NCBI GenBank assembly: GCA_022711405.1
Contig: JAKLFC010000001.1
Coordinates: forward strand, 186,001-250,000
Length of the DNA stretch: 64,000 nt
Direction: 5' to 3'
Source of the DNA: Bacteroidota bacterium
GTDB lineage: Bacteria; Bacteroidota; Bacteroidia; Bacteroidales; JAGONC01
Part shown: one piece after another, positions 41,747 to 50,384 of the stretch
How the letters are laid out: each line of letters opens with the position of its first letter
How positions within the stretch are numbered: position 1 is the stretch's first letter
Made by a program: the position numbers and the translations under genes
The notes under the pieces: generated by a model
What the model was told of the DNA's origin: nothing
Databases searched by the model: none
Seen by the model: the letters and a program-made list of their open reading frames with translations, nothing else

Positions 41747-42652
41747 CTAATTATACCTCGGATGGTAACTTATGATCGTGTCTCTCAGGTATCTGCGATC
41801 GAGATGCGTATATATTTCCGTCGTGGTGATGGATTCGTGCCCCAGCATCTCCTGCACCGCGCGCAGGTCGGCGCCTCCTTCCACCAGGTGCGTGGCAAAC
41901 GAATGGCGCAGGGTATGTGGGCTGATCGTCTTGCTGATCCCGCATTTGACCGCCAGTTCTTTGATGATCTTGAAGATCATGATCCTGGAAAGTTTTACCC
42001 CCCTCTTGTTCAGGAACAGAATGTCCTTCGACTCTCTTGAAATATTTTGATGACGCCTGGTTTCCACGGTATAGATCGTTATGAACCTGATGGCAGTCTG
42101 TCCGATGGGGATCAGACGTTCTTTGTTGCCTTTACCGGTCACACGGATGAATCCTTCAGTGAAGTAGAGGTCGGTGATGCGCAGATTGACGGCTTCCGAG
42201 ACGCGCAGACCACAACCATAGAGAGTTTCCAGCAGTGCCCTGTTGCGATGGCCTTCCGGTTTGCTCATGTCGATTGCTTCCATCATCCGGTCAATCTCCT
42301 CTACCGTAAGTGTCTCAGGGAGTTTCCGGCCTATCTTCGGAGACTCGATCAGTTGAGAGGGGTCTTTTTTAATCACATTTTCCAGTAAAAGGTACCTGAA
42401 AAATCCTTTAATGCCCGACAATATCCTTGCCTGGCTCCGTGCTTCCATTCCCAGCTCATTGATCCAGGTCAGGAAATTCTTTAAATGTTCACTGGTAACC
42501 TCCGCCGGTGATACTTCAGCATGAATGGATTCAATGAAATGCTTCAGCTTCTCGATGTCATGCAGATATGCTTCCACGGAGTTGGCAGAGAGTGACTTCT
42601 CAAGTTGAAGATAAGCTTTGTAGCCTTTGATGTATGATTCCCAGGTGCCCAT
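41747..42652 (-). CDS. xerD: tyrosine recombinase XerD
   Basis: Site-specific recombinase that resolves chromosome dimers at dif with XerC. 301 residues from ATG 42652, the usual XerD length; the frame is open 22 codons further upstream, but that extension is not XerD-like. The N-terminal SAM-like domain (LEKSLSANSVEAYLHDIEKL) is followed by the catalytic domain with Arg in YGCGLRVSEAVNL, the Lys in VTGKGNKERLIPIG, and HTLRHSFATHLVEGG ... MLGHESITTTEIYTHLD with His-Arg, His and the nucleophilic Tyr. A TATTTTTG element is immediately upstream of the start. It is a chromosomal housekeeping gene, not an integrase of a mobile element. Confidence 0.94.
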   Translation of the reverse strand: MGTWESYIKGYKAYLQLEKSLSANSVEAYLHDIEKLKHFIESIHAEVSPAEVTSEHLKNFLTWINELGMEARSQARILSGIKGFFRYLLLENVIKKDPSQLIESPKIGRKLPETLTVEEIDRMMEAIDMSKPEGHRNRALLETLYGCGLRVSEAVNLRITDLYFTEGFIRVTGKGNKERLIPIGQTAIRFITIYTVETRRHQNISRESKDILFLNKRGVKLSRIMIFKIIKELAVKCGISKTISPHTLRHSFATHLVEGGADLRAVQEMLGHESITTTEIYTHLDRRYLRDTIISYHPRYN

Positions 42653-42834
42653 AAAACAAAAATACGACAATTCGATGTGCCCTGTTACGGGCGAATAAAA
42701 TGAAATAAATCCTTTCAAATACCGCTGAGATGTTATAGAATTGTCGATATAAAGAATCGGCGTCCGATACCATTTCCCTTAGGGGATAAACTAAAAAAGT
42801 TAACAACGAAATGCATAGATATCAATAAAAACAT

Positions 42835-42842
42835 TAATTTTG
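42835..42842 (+). promoter_or_regulatory. putative -7 element for rpmG
   Basis: TAATTTTG followed by CACACC matches TAnnTTTG, 20 bp before the L33 start. Confidence 0.5.
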
Positions 42843-42862
42843 CACACCCAAAAGGAATCATT

Positions 42863-43051
42863 ATGGCAAAGAAATCTAAGGATGCGCGTATACAGGTGAT
42901 CATGGAATGCACAGAGCATAAATCCAGCGGCCAGCCTGGCACCTCCAGGTATATAACGACCAAGAACAAGAAGAATACGCCCGAACGATTGGAATTGAAA
43001 AAGTACAATCCAATACTTAAACGGGTGACGGTTCATAAAGAAATTAAATAA
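42863..43051 (+). CDS. rpmG: 50S ribosomal protein L33 (cysteine-poor form)
   Basis: 62 residues with the L33 signature ([40 protein letters not shown]). Only one of the four zinc-binding cysteines of C+ L33 remains (Cys16), so it should not bind zinc, parallel to the zinc-free L31 in this window. In Bacteroidota rpmG commonly follows rpmB (L28); no rpmB is present upstream here, and a promoter element directly precedes rpmG. It is followed after 8 bp by the DUF4295 gene. Confidence 0.95.
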   Translation: MAKKSKDARIQVIMECTEHKSSGQPGTSRYITTKNKKNTPERLELKKYNPILKRVTVHKEIK

Positions 43052-43059
43052 TTTACGCC

Positions 43060-43215
43060 ATGGCAAAGAAAGTTGTTGCAACGTTGAAAACCACCACGGG
43101 CAAGGATTTTGCCAAGGTGATCCGGATGGTGAAATCACCGAAAACCGGCGCATATATTTTTAAGGAAAACATTGTCCCCAACGAACAGGTAAAGGAATTT
43201 CTTTCCGATAAATGA
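43060..43215 (+). CDS. DUF4295 family small protein
   Basis: A 51-residue basic protein: MAKKVVATLKTTTGKDFAKV at the start and SPKTGAYIFKENIVPNEQVK later. This pattern, and its place between rpmG and ftsY, identify the Bacteroidota-specific DUF4295 family. It is translated 8 bp after L33 and shares its transcript; a ribosome-associated role is a reasonable inference but not proven. An intrinsic terminator follows. Confidence 0.92.
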   Translation: MAKKVVATLKTTTGKDFAKVIRMVKSPKTGAYIFKENIVPNEQVKEFLSDK

Positions 43216-43237
43216 TCCCTTGCTGTTCAGAAGACGT

Positions 43238-43274
43238 AAAAAGCTTTTTCTGATACAGGAGAAGCTTTTTTTTT
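43238..43274 (+). terminator. intrinsic terminator after DUF4295
   Basis: A 9-bp stem (AAAAAGCTT / AAGCTTTTT) with a 15-nt loop and a trailing T run, 22 bp after the DUF4295 stop. It separates the ribosomal pair from ftsY. Confidence 0.75.
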
Positions 43275-43296
43275 AATGATCCCTCGGCGCTGTATC

Positions 43297-43412
43297 AAAA
43301 GTACTTAACCACTAAGGTGCACGAAGGTTTTACAAAGGTCACAAAGAATAATATCTGATTATCAGCAACTTGGTGTTCCTTGGTGTTATCCTTCGAGTTC
43401 CTTCGTGTTTAA
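43297..43412. repeat. ACGAAGG/CACAAAG imperfect inverted repeat
   Basis: ACGAAGGTTTTACAAAGGTCACAAAG-like sequence on the left is answered by CCTTGGTGTTATCCTTCGAGTTCCTTCGTG-like sequence on the right, forming a long imperfect hairpin in front of ftsY. It resembles the dispersed 'caaggcgcacagagg' type at 62.4 kb in layout. Confidence 0.65.
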
Positions 43413-43466
43413 AAATGGATTTTGACACGGCCTCTGGGATTCTGGTTCGATACAAATAATCACTCC

Positions 43467-44417
43467 ATGGGCATTTTCTCCATTTTTAGTAAAGATAAAA
43501 AACAACAGCTCGACCAGGGGCTGTCAAAAACCAGGGAGAGTGTCTTCACTCGCATAACCAAGGCAGTCGCCGGAAAATCCAGGGTGGACGAAGATGTACT
43601 GGATAACCTGGAAGAGATACTGGTGACCTCTGATGTGGGTGTGGATACCACCCTTCGTATCATCGAAAGGATACAAAGCCGTATCGCCCGCGATAAGTAC
43701 CTGGGGACAGCCGAACTGAATTTGATCCTGAAGGAAGAGATCGCTGCATTGCTGGCTGAAAATGAGACTGGTCATTTTTCCGATTTTACTGTTCCTCCAT
43801 CGGATGATCCTTATGTCATTCTTGTTGTGGGTGTGAATGGAGTAGGGAAGACGACCACCATCGGAAAGCTGGCGTATCAGTACCAGAGGAATGGCTATCA
43901 GGTGATGCTGGGAGCTGCTGATACATACCGCGCTGCAGCGATTGACCAGCTGAAGATCTGGTCGGAAAGGGTGGGAGTTCCGATGATCAGCCAGCAGATG
44001 GGCTCCGATCCTGCATCTGTGGCATATGACACCCTGTCATCAGCGGTTGCACAGAAAAAAGAGGTAGTGATCATTGACACGGCCGGGCGGCTGCACAACA
44101 AAGCGCATCTGATGAATGAGCTTGGAAAGATCAGGCGGGTCATGCAGAAAGTGATACCCGATGCGCCACAGGAGGTGTTGCTGATCCTTGACGCTTCCAC
44201 CGGACAAAATGCCTATGAACAGGCGAAACAATTCACCGAAGTGACCGATGTCAACGCCCTGGCCATCACGAAGCTCGACGGGACCGCCAAGGGCGGGGTA
44301 GTGATCGGCATCTCTGATCAGTTCAAGGTACCGGTGAAATATATCGGGATCGGTGAGAAACTGGAGGATTTGCAGGTGTTTAACCGGGAGGAGTTTGTGG
44401 AAGCACTTTTTAAATAG
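43467..44417 (+). CDS. ftsY: signal recognition particle receptor FtsY
   Basis: SRP receptor GTPase that docks ribosome-SRP complexes at the membrane for co-translational insertion. 316 residues from ATG 43467 (the 15 codons upstream lie in repeat sequence). The N-terminal A region is short; the NG domain has GVNGVGKTTTIGKLAYQ (G1), LGAADTYRAAAIDQL (insertion box), DTAGRLHNKAHLMNEL (G3) and ITKLDGTAKGG (G4). The C-terminal GIGEKLEDLQVFNREEFVEALF is characteristic. It ends 102 bp before the convergent cysQ stop, the gap being filled by a repeat tract. Confidence 0.97.
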   Translation: MGIFSIFSKDKKQQLDQGLSKTRESVFTRITKAVAGKSRVDEDVLDNLEEILVTSDVGVDTTLRIIERIQSRIARDKYLGTAELNLILKEEIAALLAENETGHFSDFTVPPSDDPYVILVVGVNGVGKTTTIGKLAYQYQRNGYQVMLGAADTYRAAAIDQLKIWSERVGVPMISQQMGSDPASVAYDTLSSAVAQKKEVVIIDTAGRLHNKAHLMNELGKIRRVMQKVIPDAPQEVLLILDASTGQNAYEQAKQFTEVTDVNALAITKLDGTAKGGVVIGISDQFKVPVKYIGIGEKLEDLQVFNREEFVEALFK

Positions 44418-44418
44418 C

Positions 44419-44532
44419 TTGATGCTTCAAGCTTCAAGACATAAAAATTCCAAATTTCAAGCACCAATTCCAAACAAATCCCAACTTCCAAATTCCAAAA
44501 ACTACCAACCTCCAACTGTCAACTGCCAACTG
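44419..44532. repeat. heptamer-phased repeat tract between ftsY and cysQ
   Basis: GCTTCAA x2, then AAATTCC/AAATTTC/CCAACTT units and finally AACTGTC, AACTGCC, AACTGCC. The last units run into the 3' end of cysQ and encode its terminal WQAVGS region. Confidence 0.75.
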
Positions 44533-45346
44533 CCTGCCAGCAACCAAACGCAATGAAATCTGGATTTAACAGATCCTGTTTATTGTAGCGAAGCGCCTCT
44601 CCGGTAGCCACCATCACTCTCCCGCCTGCAGTTTCAACGATCGCATGACCGGCAGCGGTGTCCCATTCGTATGTCGGACCAAAACGGGGATAGATATCAG
44701 CGGAACCTTCGGCGATCAAACAAAATTTAAGGGAGCTTCCCCGGGAGGTAATCCCGATATCGCCGTGCTGTTTTCGTAACGATTCAAGGTAGGATTGCGT
44801 CTTTTCGTTTGAGTGGGAACGGCTGGCCACTGCAGTATAGTTATGACCTGACAGTTCCCTGGGTAAAGATTCGGCCTGCTGCAGCAGATGGTTGATATCC
44901 AGCCGGTCACGATACATAGAGGCATGATCGATCCGATAGCTTCCCATGCCGGGAAGACCCGCATAAAGCACATCCGGAACCGGGGCATAGATAATGCCGG
45001 CTATAGGTAACTGATGGTTTATCAATGCAATATTGACTGTAAATTCGCCGTTCCTGCTGATGAACTCCTTTGTGCCATCCAGTGGATCTACCATCCAGAA
45101 AAGCGGCCAGTCCTTCCGGATTTCATAGGGTATTTCTTTCCCTTCTTCGCTCAGGATAGGTAGACCTGTGCCCTCGAGTGATTCCGAAATGATCGTGTGG
45201 GAGGTTCGGTCAGCCAGTGTCAAAGGGCTGTTGTCTGCTTTTAACTCCACGCGGAAGTCTGATTTCTTATAAATTCCCATGATGGCATCTCCTGCTCTCA
45301 AAGCAGCCATTAAAGCGATATTCAGATGTTCTGGTATCATTCTCAA
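44519..45346 (-). CDS. cysQ: 3'(2'),5'-bisphosphate nucleotidase CysQ
   Basis: An inositol-monophosphatase-fold enzyme that removes the 3'-phosphate from PAP (and PAPS), supporting sulfur metabolism. 275 residues. LSEEGKEIPYE holds the metal-binding Glu pair, WMVDPLDGTKEFISRNGEFTVNIALI the DPLDGT metal motif, and YEWDTAAGHAIVETAGGRV the second metal/phosphate motif, in the pattern that separates CysQ from inositol phosphatases. Magnesium dependent. No assimilatory sulfate genes are adjacent. The last codons overlap a heptamer repeat tract. Confidence 0.93.
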   Translation of the reverse strand: MRMIPEHLNIALMAALRAGDAIMGIYKKSDFRVELKADNSPLTLADRTSHTIISESLEGTGLPILSEEGKEIPYEIRKDWPLFWMVDPLDGTKEFISRNGEFTVNIALINHQLPIAGIIYAPVPDVLYAGLPGMGSYRIDHASMYRDRLDINHLLQQAESLPRELSGHNYTAVASRSHSNEKTQSYLESLRKQHGDIGITSRGSSLKFCLIAEGSADIYPRFGPTYEWDTAAGHAIVETAGGRVMVATGEALRYNKQDLLNPDFIAFGCWQAVGS

Positions 45347-45416
45347 TAGGTTATATTATTTATATACTCCACCCCTGTTGGTAGGGGAGGCGATGGGGGA
45401 GGGGTAATTTAATACT

Positions 45417-47441
45417 TTATTTTTCCCCCTTCAGTCTCCACTCCAGGGCAAAAACCTCATCGCGGTATTTCGCTGCAGCAATGAAGTCGAGTTCCTTCAC
45501 CGCTGCTTCCATGGACTTACGGGCTTTGTCAATGGCCTTACGGAGTTGATCCTCATCCATGTAGCTTACCACCGGATCGGCTGCGGCATCCACAAACTCT
45601 TTTTCAATATATGCCCTGGAAATTTTTCCGGTCATGTCCACCACAGCAGTCTGACCCAGGATGGCCTGGGCGCTTTTAATGATCTGACGAGGAGTGATGT
45701 TGTTCTCCTCGTTGTACTTCAGCTGTTTCTCCCGCCTCCGCTCGGTTTCCTCGATAGTTTTCTGCATGGAGTCGGTGACAGAATCCGCATACATGATCAC
45801 TTTACTATTCAGGTGCCGGGCTGCCCTGCCAGCAGTCTGGGTAAGGGACCGGGCGGAACGCAGGAAACCCTCTTTATCGGCATCCAGGATGGCCACCAGG
45901 GATACTTCGGGAAGGTCAAGTCCTTCACGTAGCAGATTGACCCCGACCAGCACATCAAAGGCTCCCAGTCGCAGATCGCGCATGATCTCCACCCTGTCGA
46001 GCGTTTCTACCTCAGAATGGATATACCTGCACTTGATATTCGTCTTTTGAAGGTATTTGGTCAGTTCTTCTGCCATCCGCTTGGTAAGGGTCGTCACCAG
46101 CACCCTGTTTCCCTGTGCAACGGCATGATCAATCTCATGCATCAGATCATCGATCTGGTTTAGGCTGGGCCGGATCTCAATGGTTGGATCCAGGAGTCCA
46201 GTGGGTCGTATCAGTTGTTCAACAAGCACTCCTTCGCACATTTTCAGTTCATAGTCCGCAGGTGTTGCGGAAACAAAGATGACCTGGTTCAGAAGCGCCT
46301 CGAACTCGTCGAATTTCAGCGGACGGTTGTCCATGGCTGAGGGAAGGCGAAAACCGTATTCGACGAGGGTTTGTTTCCGGCTGCGGTCGCCGCCGTACAT
46401 GGCCCTGATCTGGGGCACTGTGACATGGCTTTCATCGATGACCACCAGGAAGTCATCGGGGAAGTAGTCCATAAGGCAAAAAGGACGTGTGCCCGGTTCA
46501 CGCCCGTCAAAATAGCGGGAGTAGTTTTCAATGCCTGAGCAGTATCCCAGCTCCTTCATCATTTCAATATCATAGGTAACCCTGTCTTCCAGGCGTTTGG
46601 CTTCCAGGTGCCTGCCGTTTTCCCTGAAGTAATCCGCCTGCCTGAACAGGTCCTGCTGAATATCGAACAGTGCCTCTTTCATTTTTTCTTTGGAGGTAAT
46701 GAAGATGTTTGCAGGGAAAATGGTCTTGCTTTCGAAGGCATCCATTCCCTCACCTGTGGCGGGATTGAAAGATTCGATGGCTTCGATTTCATCACCCCAG
46801 AAAACCACGCGGAAAGCATAGTCGGCATAGGCCGGGAATATGTCGACGGTGTCGCCTTTCACACGGAAGGTACCTCTCTGGAAATCCACTTCCGTTCGGG
46901 AATAAAGTGCATCTACAAGGCTGTGGAGGAAACGGTTTCGCGCTAATTTATCTCCTGTCTTGATGTAGATAACGTTTGATGAAAAATCATCGGGATTACC
47001 GATGCCGTAGATACAGCTGACGGATGACACAACGATGACATCCCGTCGTCCCGACAGCAGGGATGAGGATGCGCTCAGTCGTAGTTTTTCGATCTCATCA
47101 TTGATGGAAAGATCCTTTTCAATATAGGTATTTGTGACGGGAAGGTAGGCTTCAGGCTGGTAGTAATCATAATAGGAGACAAAATACTCCACTGCATTAT
47201 CAGGAAAGAACTGCTTGAATTCTCCGTAAAGCTGGGCCGCGAGGGTTTTGTTGTGGCTAAGGATCAGGGTTGGTCGTTGAACCCTGGCGATTACATTGGC
47301 GATGGTGAATGTCTTTCCTGAACCTGTTACTCCGAGCAGGGTCTGAAATGGGTCGCGCCGCTCCAGTCCCTCCACCAGTTGTTGGATGGCCTGGGGCTGA
47401 TCACCGGTTGGTTCAAAATCGGAAGTGAGTCGGAACAGCAT
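45417..47441 (-). CDS. uvrB: excinuclease ABC subunit UvrB
   Basis: DNA damage-verifying helicase of nucleotide excision repair, working with UvrA and UvrC. 674 residues, the usual length. GVTGSGKTFTIANV (Walker A, about residues 39-46), YYDYYQPEAYLP (beta-hairpin region for strand separation), VVIDESHVTVPQI (DEAD-like motif II), GVNLLREGLDLPEVSLV (motif V), QTAGRAARH (motif VI), and a C-terminal UVR domain (KSMEAAVKELDFIAAAKYRDEV) that binds UvrC. No uvrA or uvrC is in the window. It lies 14 bp downstream of the EEP gene and may be the last gene of the mutL operon. Confidence 0.98.
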   Translation of the reverse strand: MLFRLTSDFEPTGDQPQAIQQLVEGLERRDPFQTLLGVTGSGKTFTIANVIARVQRPTLILSHNKTLAAQLYGEFKQFFPDNAVEYFVSYYDYYQPEAYLPVTNTYIEKDLSINDEIEKLRLSASSSLLSGRRDVIVVSSVSCIYGIGNPDDFSSNVIYIKTGDKLARNRFLHSLVDALYSRTEVDFQRGTFRVKGDTVDIFPAYADYAFRVVFWGDEIEAIESFNPATGEGMDAFESKTIFPANIFITSKEKMKEALFDIQQDLFRQADYFRENGRHLEAKRLEDRVTYDIEMMKELGYCSGIENYSRYFDGREPGTRPFCLMDYFPDDFLVVIDESHVTVPQIRAMYGGDRSRKQTLVEYGFRLPSAMDNRPLKFDEFEALLNQVIFVSATPADYELKMCEGVLVEQLIRPTGLLDPTIEIRPSLNQIDDLMHEIDHAVAQGNRVLVTTLTKRMAEELTKYLQKTNIKCRYIHSEVETLDRVEIMRDLRLGAFDVLVGVNLLREGLDLPEVSLVAILDADKEGFLRSARSLTQTAGRAARHLNSKVIMYADSVTDSMQKTIEETERRREKQLKYNEENNITPRQIIKSAQAILGQTAVVDMTGKISRAYIEKEFVDAAADPVVSYMDEDQLRKAIDKARKSMEAAVKELDFIAAAKYRDEVFALEWRLKGEK

Positions 47442-47455
47442 GCGACAAAAATAAC

Positions 47456-48607
47456 CTATTTACCGTTTTTCTGGCTTCCCGGGAGCAGAATTAGTGCGGA
47501 AACCGGATAGTGGTCAGAGATGGGGAATTTTCCGTCTGAATAGCTGCAGCACAGGAAGGATGGATCGCTGAGGATGTAGTCTATTCTCAGCGGGATGGGA
47601 AGCGTGCTGGAGAAGGTGGAGGCAAATCCGCGGCCGCACTCGCAGAAGGAATCCTTCAGTCCTTTTTTGATCTTATGATAGGTGTAGGAAGTGGGTGTGA
47701 CATTAAAATCGCCACAAAGGATTATTGGATAAGGGCAAACGTCCATGTGTCCGGTCAGATTAACCACCTGACCAACCCGTCTCTGGTAGGCATCTTTGAG
47801 CTTTTTCAGGATGGAATAAGATCCACTGGTGATATCCTGATCCACATGTCCGGCTGTGGTAATATCTTTAACAAAATCATAATCCTTGTGGTGAAAATTG
47901 ACTGATTCCAGGTGGACATTGTAGATCCTGATGGTATCGGCTTGATTGACAAGAATGTCGGTGTAAATGGAAAAAGCCTTGTTCCTATAATCACGAAGTG
48001 TGCCTGTGTTTATTACGGGAAATTGTGAGAAGGTGATCAGGGCATTTGTCTTTTTTAAGCTGCTCTTGTAGTAATTGCTCAGGTAGTGATAGGGCATTCC
48101 CAGCCTCTTTCCCAGTGCCTTGATCTCGTTCATGTGTTCTTCCCCCGTGGTGGTAAATTCCTGGAGGCAGATGATGCGGGCGTCTTCCATCTCCAGGAAA
48201 TCAAGGATGGCTTCTTTAGAGGAATTTTCCGATGCGGAGAGCGGACTCTGCGTGAGGTTGTGGGTGTTGAATGATAGGATCTTAATGCCCGAGGGATCCG
48301 TACTGCCCGTACATTCCCTGTTGAACTGCACATAGAGGGCCATCTGAGGTATTCCCAGAAGCAGGGTGATGAGCGAAAAAAGCAGCTGCCATTTTCCAGC
48401 GATCATCCAGGTGAGCATAAAGGCAGCGTTGAGCACAATAAGATAAGGAAGTGCAAGGCCAACGATGGAGGGTATCCAGAAGATTTCAGGATTGATGTAG
48501 GGAGAAGCATACGCCATGAGTAATGCCAGAACCAGTACGATGTTCAGGGAAAGGAGAATTCCCTTGAGAACTCCCGAAGGTTTACGCTGTTTTTTTTGTT
48601 TCGCCAC
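47456..48607 (-). CDS. membrane-anchored endonuclease/exonuclease/phosphatase family protein
   Basis: A 383-residue protein with three N-terminal hydrophobic helices (about residues 13-33, 42-62 and 68-88), then an EEP phosphohydrolase domain: ILSFNTHNLTQSP, CLQEFTTTG with the metal-binding Glu, VHLESVNFH, ILCGDFNVTPTSYTYHKI and the final SDHYPVSALI His motif. The GTG start overlaps the preceding rhomboid stop by one base (TAGTG), showing coupled translation. Its constant pairing with rhomboid and mutL genes is a Bacteroidota arrangement; its substrate is unknown. Confidence 0.88.
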   Translation of the reverse strand: MAKQKKQRKPSGVLKGILLSLNIVLVLALLMAYASPYINPEIFWIPSIVGLALPYLIVLNAAFMLTWMIAGKWQLLFSLITLLLGIPQMALYVQFNRECTGSTDPSGIKILSFNTHNLTQSPLSASENSSKEAILDFLEMEDARIICLQEFTTTGEEHMNEIKALGKRLGMPYHYLSNYYKSSLKKTNALITFSQFPVINTGTLRDYRNKAFSIYTDILVNQADTIRIYNVHLESVNFHHKDYDFVKDITTAGHVDQDITSGSYSILKKLKDAYQRRVGQVVNLTGHMDVCPYPIILCGDFNVTPTSYTYHKIKKGLKDSFCECGRGFASTFSSTLPIPLRIDYILSDPSFLCCSYSDGKFPISDHYPVSALILLPGSQKNGK

Positions 48608-49539
48608 TACTCTTTGTTGCTTGCCCTGAAGAGCAGTTCCTTTTCTTCTTTGGTCAGGCTATCGTATCCAGAACGGGATATCTTATCCAAAATTATATCG
48701 ATTTTCTTTTGTTTCTCCACTTTAACCCTGTTGTACTCCTCATCGGTCATAGGCCTTCTGTCTTCTGGCTTTTTATAATACGTGACCTTAGGTTTCCGTT
48801 TGAACCAATGCCGGATGTTTTTGATCCCGTACCAGTTGATCAGCAAAGGATTTCGGTATCCTTTCCTGAGGAGTAGAACCGAGGTAAAGCCCCAGAACGC
48901 ACCACCCAGATGGGCGATATGGCCTCCCGGATTGCCCCTGCTGATGCTGAGCATATCCAGCACCACAAATGCGATGGCAATATATTTAAGTTTCAATCTG
49001 CCTATGAACAGGAGGTGTACACTGTAATCAGGAACATAGGTGGCAATGGCGATCAGGATGGCCAATACCGAAGCTGAGGAGCCGAGCGCCACAGACAGTA
49101 CCACGCTTTCACGAAAAACAGGGAAAATGTTGAAAGCGGTGATATAGAATACTGCGCCGATCAATCCCCCCCATATGTAGGTATTCACAAGGCGTTTTTC
49201 ATCAAGGTATTCCATGAAGATGCGTCCCCCAAAGTACAGCATGATCATATTCAACAGGATATGAAAAAAGCTTTCCTGAGTGAACATGTAGGTGAGCAGG
49301 GTCCAGGGTTTCCGGGCCAATGCATCCAAGTGCGAAGGTACGGCCAGCCAGCGTGTGATCCTTGTGGCACCGGCGATGCCATCCATCTCAATATTGATGG
49401 TGAATAACCACAGGAACAGGTTGACGATGTTGACCAGAAGAAAAATGATCACATTGATGATGATGAGATTTGCCAGGGCGGATCTTTTTTTAAAGAAGAT
49501 CCGGACGGAATCGAATGGGTAAGAGTAATATGCCGGCAT
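48607..49539 (-). CDS. rhomboid-family intramembrane serine protease with C-terminal cytosolic tail
   Basis: A 310-residue membrane protein with about six helices. The active-site pair is visible as Ser in SVALGSSASVLAIL and His in GGHIAHLGGAFWGF; the L1-loop region contains FTQESFFHILLNMIMLYFGG, whose HxxxN is conserved. After the last helix there is a 70-residue basic, helical tail (KRKPKVTYYKKPEDRRP ... LTKEEKELLFRASN). Rhomboids cut single-pass membrane proteins within the bilayer. It starts 5 bp after the other rhomboid gene, so the two are one unit. Confidence 0.92.
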   Translation of the reverse strand: MPAYYSYPFDSVRIFFKKRSALANLIIINVIIFLLVNIVNLFLWLFTINIEMDGIAGATRITRWLAVPSHLDALARKPWTLLTYMFTQESFFHILLNMIMLYFGGRIFMEYLDEKRLVNTYIWGGLIGAVFYITAFNIFPVFRESVVLSVALGSSASVLAILIAIATYVPDYSVHLLFIGRLKLKYIAIAFVVLDMLSISRGNPGGHIAHLGGAFWGFTSVLLLRKGYRNPLLINWYGIKNIRHWFKRKPKVTYYKKPEDRRPMTDEEYNRVKVEKQKKIDIILDKISRSGYDSLTKEEKELLFRASNKE

Positions 49540-49544
49540 GGTGG

Positions 49545-50369
49545 TTAACGGTACCTTGGGTGTTTGGTCCAGTACCTGATCAGGAAAAATCCGAAAATCA
49601 TTCCACCCAGATGTGCAAAGTGGGCAACATTGTCGCCCGGATTGTTGGCAATGCCCAGATAAATTTCCAGCGCCCCGTAGATCATCACGAAATACTTTGC
49701 TTTGATGGGTATGGCAAAGAATACATACAGCAGGGAGTTCGGGAACATCATTCCGAAGGCTAACAGCACTCCGAAGATTGCTCCGGAAGCTCCAACGGTC
49801 GGGATATCCATTTTCAGGGCGATCAGGTCATTGATGTACGAAAATGATTCATGGATCATGGAGGAATCCGAGGGATTCAGATTCCAGGAGGCAGCGAATC
49901 CGCTGATCTGGTTATAATAAAGAGGGAAATGCTCCCTGACGAATGCAATAAACGCATCTGGTCCCGGGGAAGCAAAGTATGTGTTGGCATCCGCCTGAAT
50001 GCCCCTGAAACTAAGCCAGGTGACAAACGTTTGGATCAGCGCGGCACCTATCCCGGTAATCAGGTAATAGGTAAGAAAGCGTTTTCCTCCCCATACATTT
50101 TCAAGTACATTGCCGAACATCCACAAGGCGAACATATTGAAGAAGATATGGGAGAAGCCCCCGTGCATGAACATATAGCTGATGTACTGAAAAGGATTGA
50201 ACTTTCCCGATTCGACATAATGGAGCCCGAGATAATCTACCAGATTGATATCAAAGGTATACCCCACGGCGTAGGTGCCCAGGAACATCAATGCATTGAT
50301 GATGATCAGGTTTTTAACAACGGGAGGTAGAACCCTGAATCCCGTTGGTCTGTATTGTTCGTATGCCAT
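49545..50369 (-). CDS. rhomboid-family intramembrane serine protease
   Basis: A 274-residue membrane protein with about six helices. Catalytic Ser is in TVGASGAIFGVLLAFG (GASG) and the His in NVAHFAHLGGMIFGF; MFMHGGFSHIFFNMFALWMFG holds the conserved HxxxN. An 80-residue loop (about 120-175) lies between the second core helices. It cleaves membrane proteins inside the bilayer; targets unknown. It lies directly after mutL (15 bp) and before the second rhomboid gene. Confidence 0.93.
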   Translation of the reverse strand: MAYEQYRPTGFRVLPPVVKNLIIINALMFLGTYAVGYTFDINLVDYLGLHYVESGKFNPFQYISYMFMHGGFSHIFFNMFALWMFGNVLENVWGGKRFLTYYLITGIGAALIQTFVTWLSFRGIQADANTYFASPGPDAFIAFVREHFPLYYNQISGFAASWNLNPSDSSMIHESFSYINDLIALKMDIPTVGASGAIFGVLLAFGMMFPNSLLYVFFAIPIKAKYFVMIYGALEIYLGIANNPGDNVAHFAHLGGMIFGFFLIRYWTKHPRYR

Positions 50370-50384
50370 AGTATGATTTCTCTC

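Noticed and set aside
41747..42652. Tyrosine recombinase as an integrase marking a mobile element
   Set aside because: Length and motifs match housekeeping XerD; no attachment-site duplication or phage or conjugation genes are nearby, and the only tRNA is 16 kb away.
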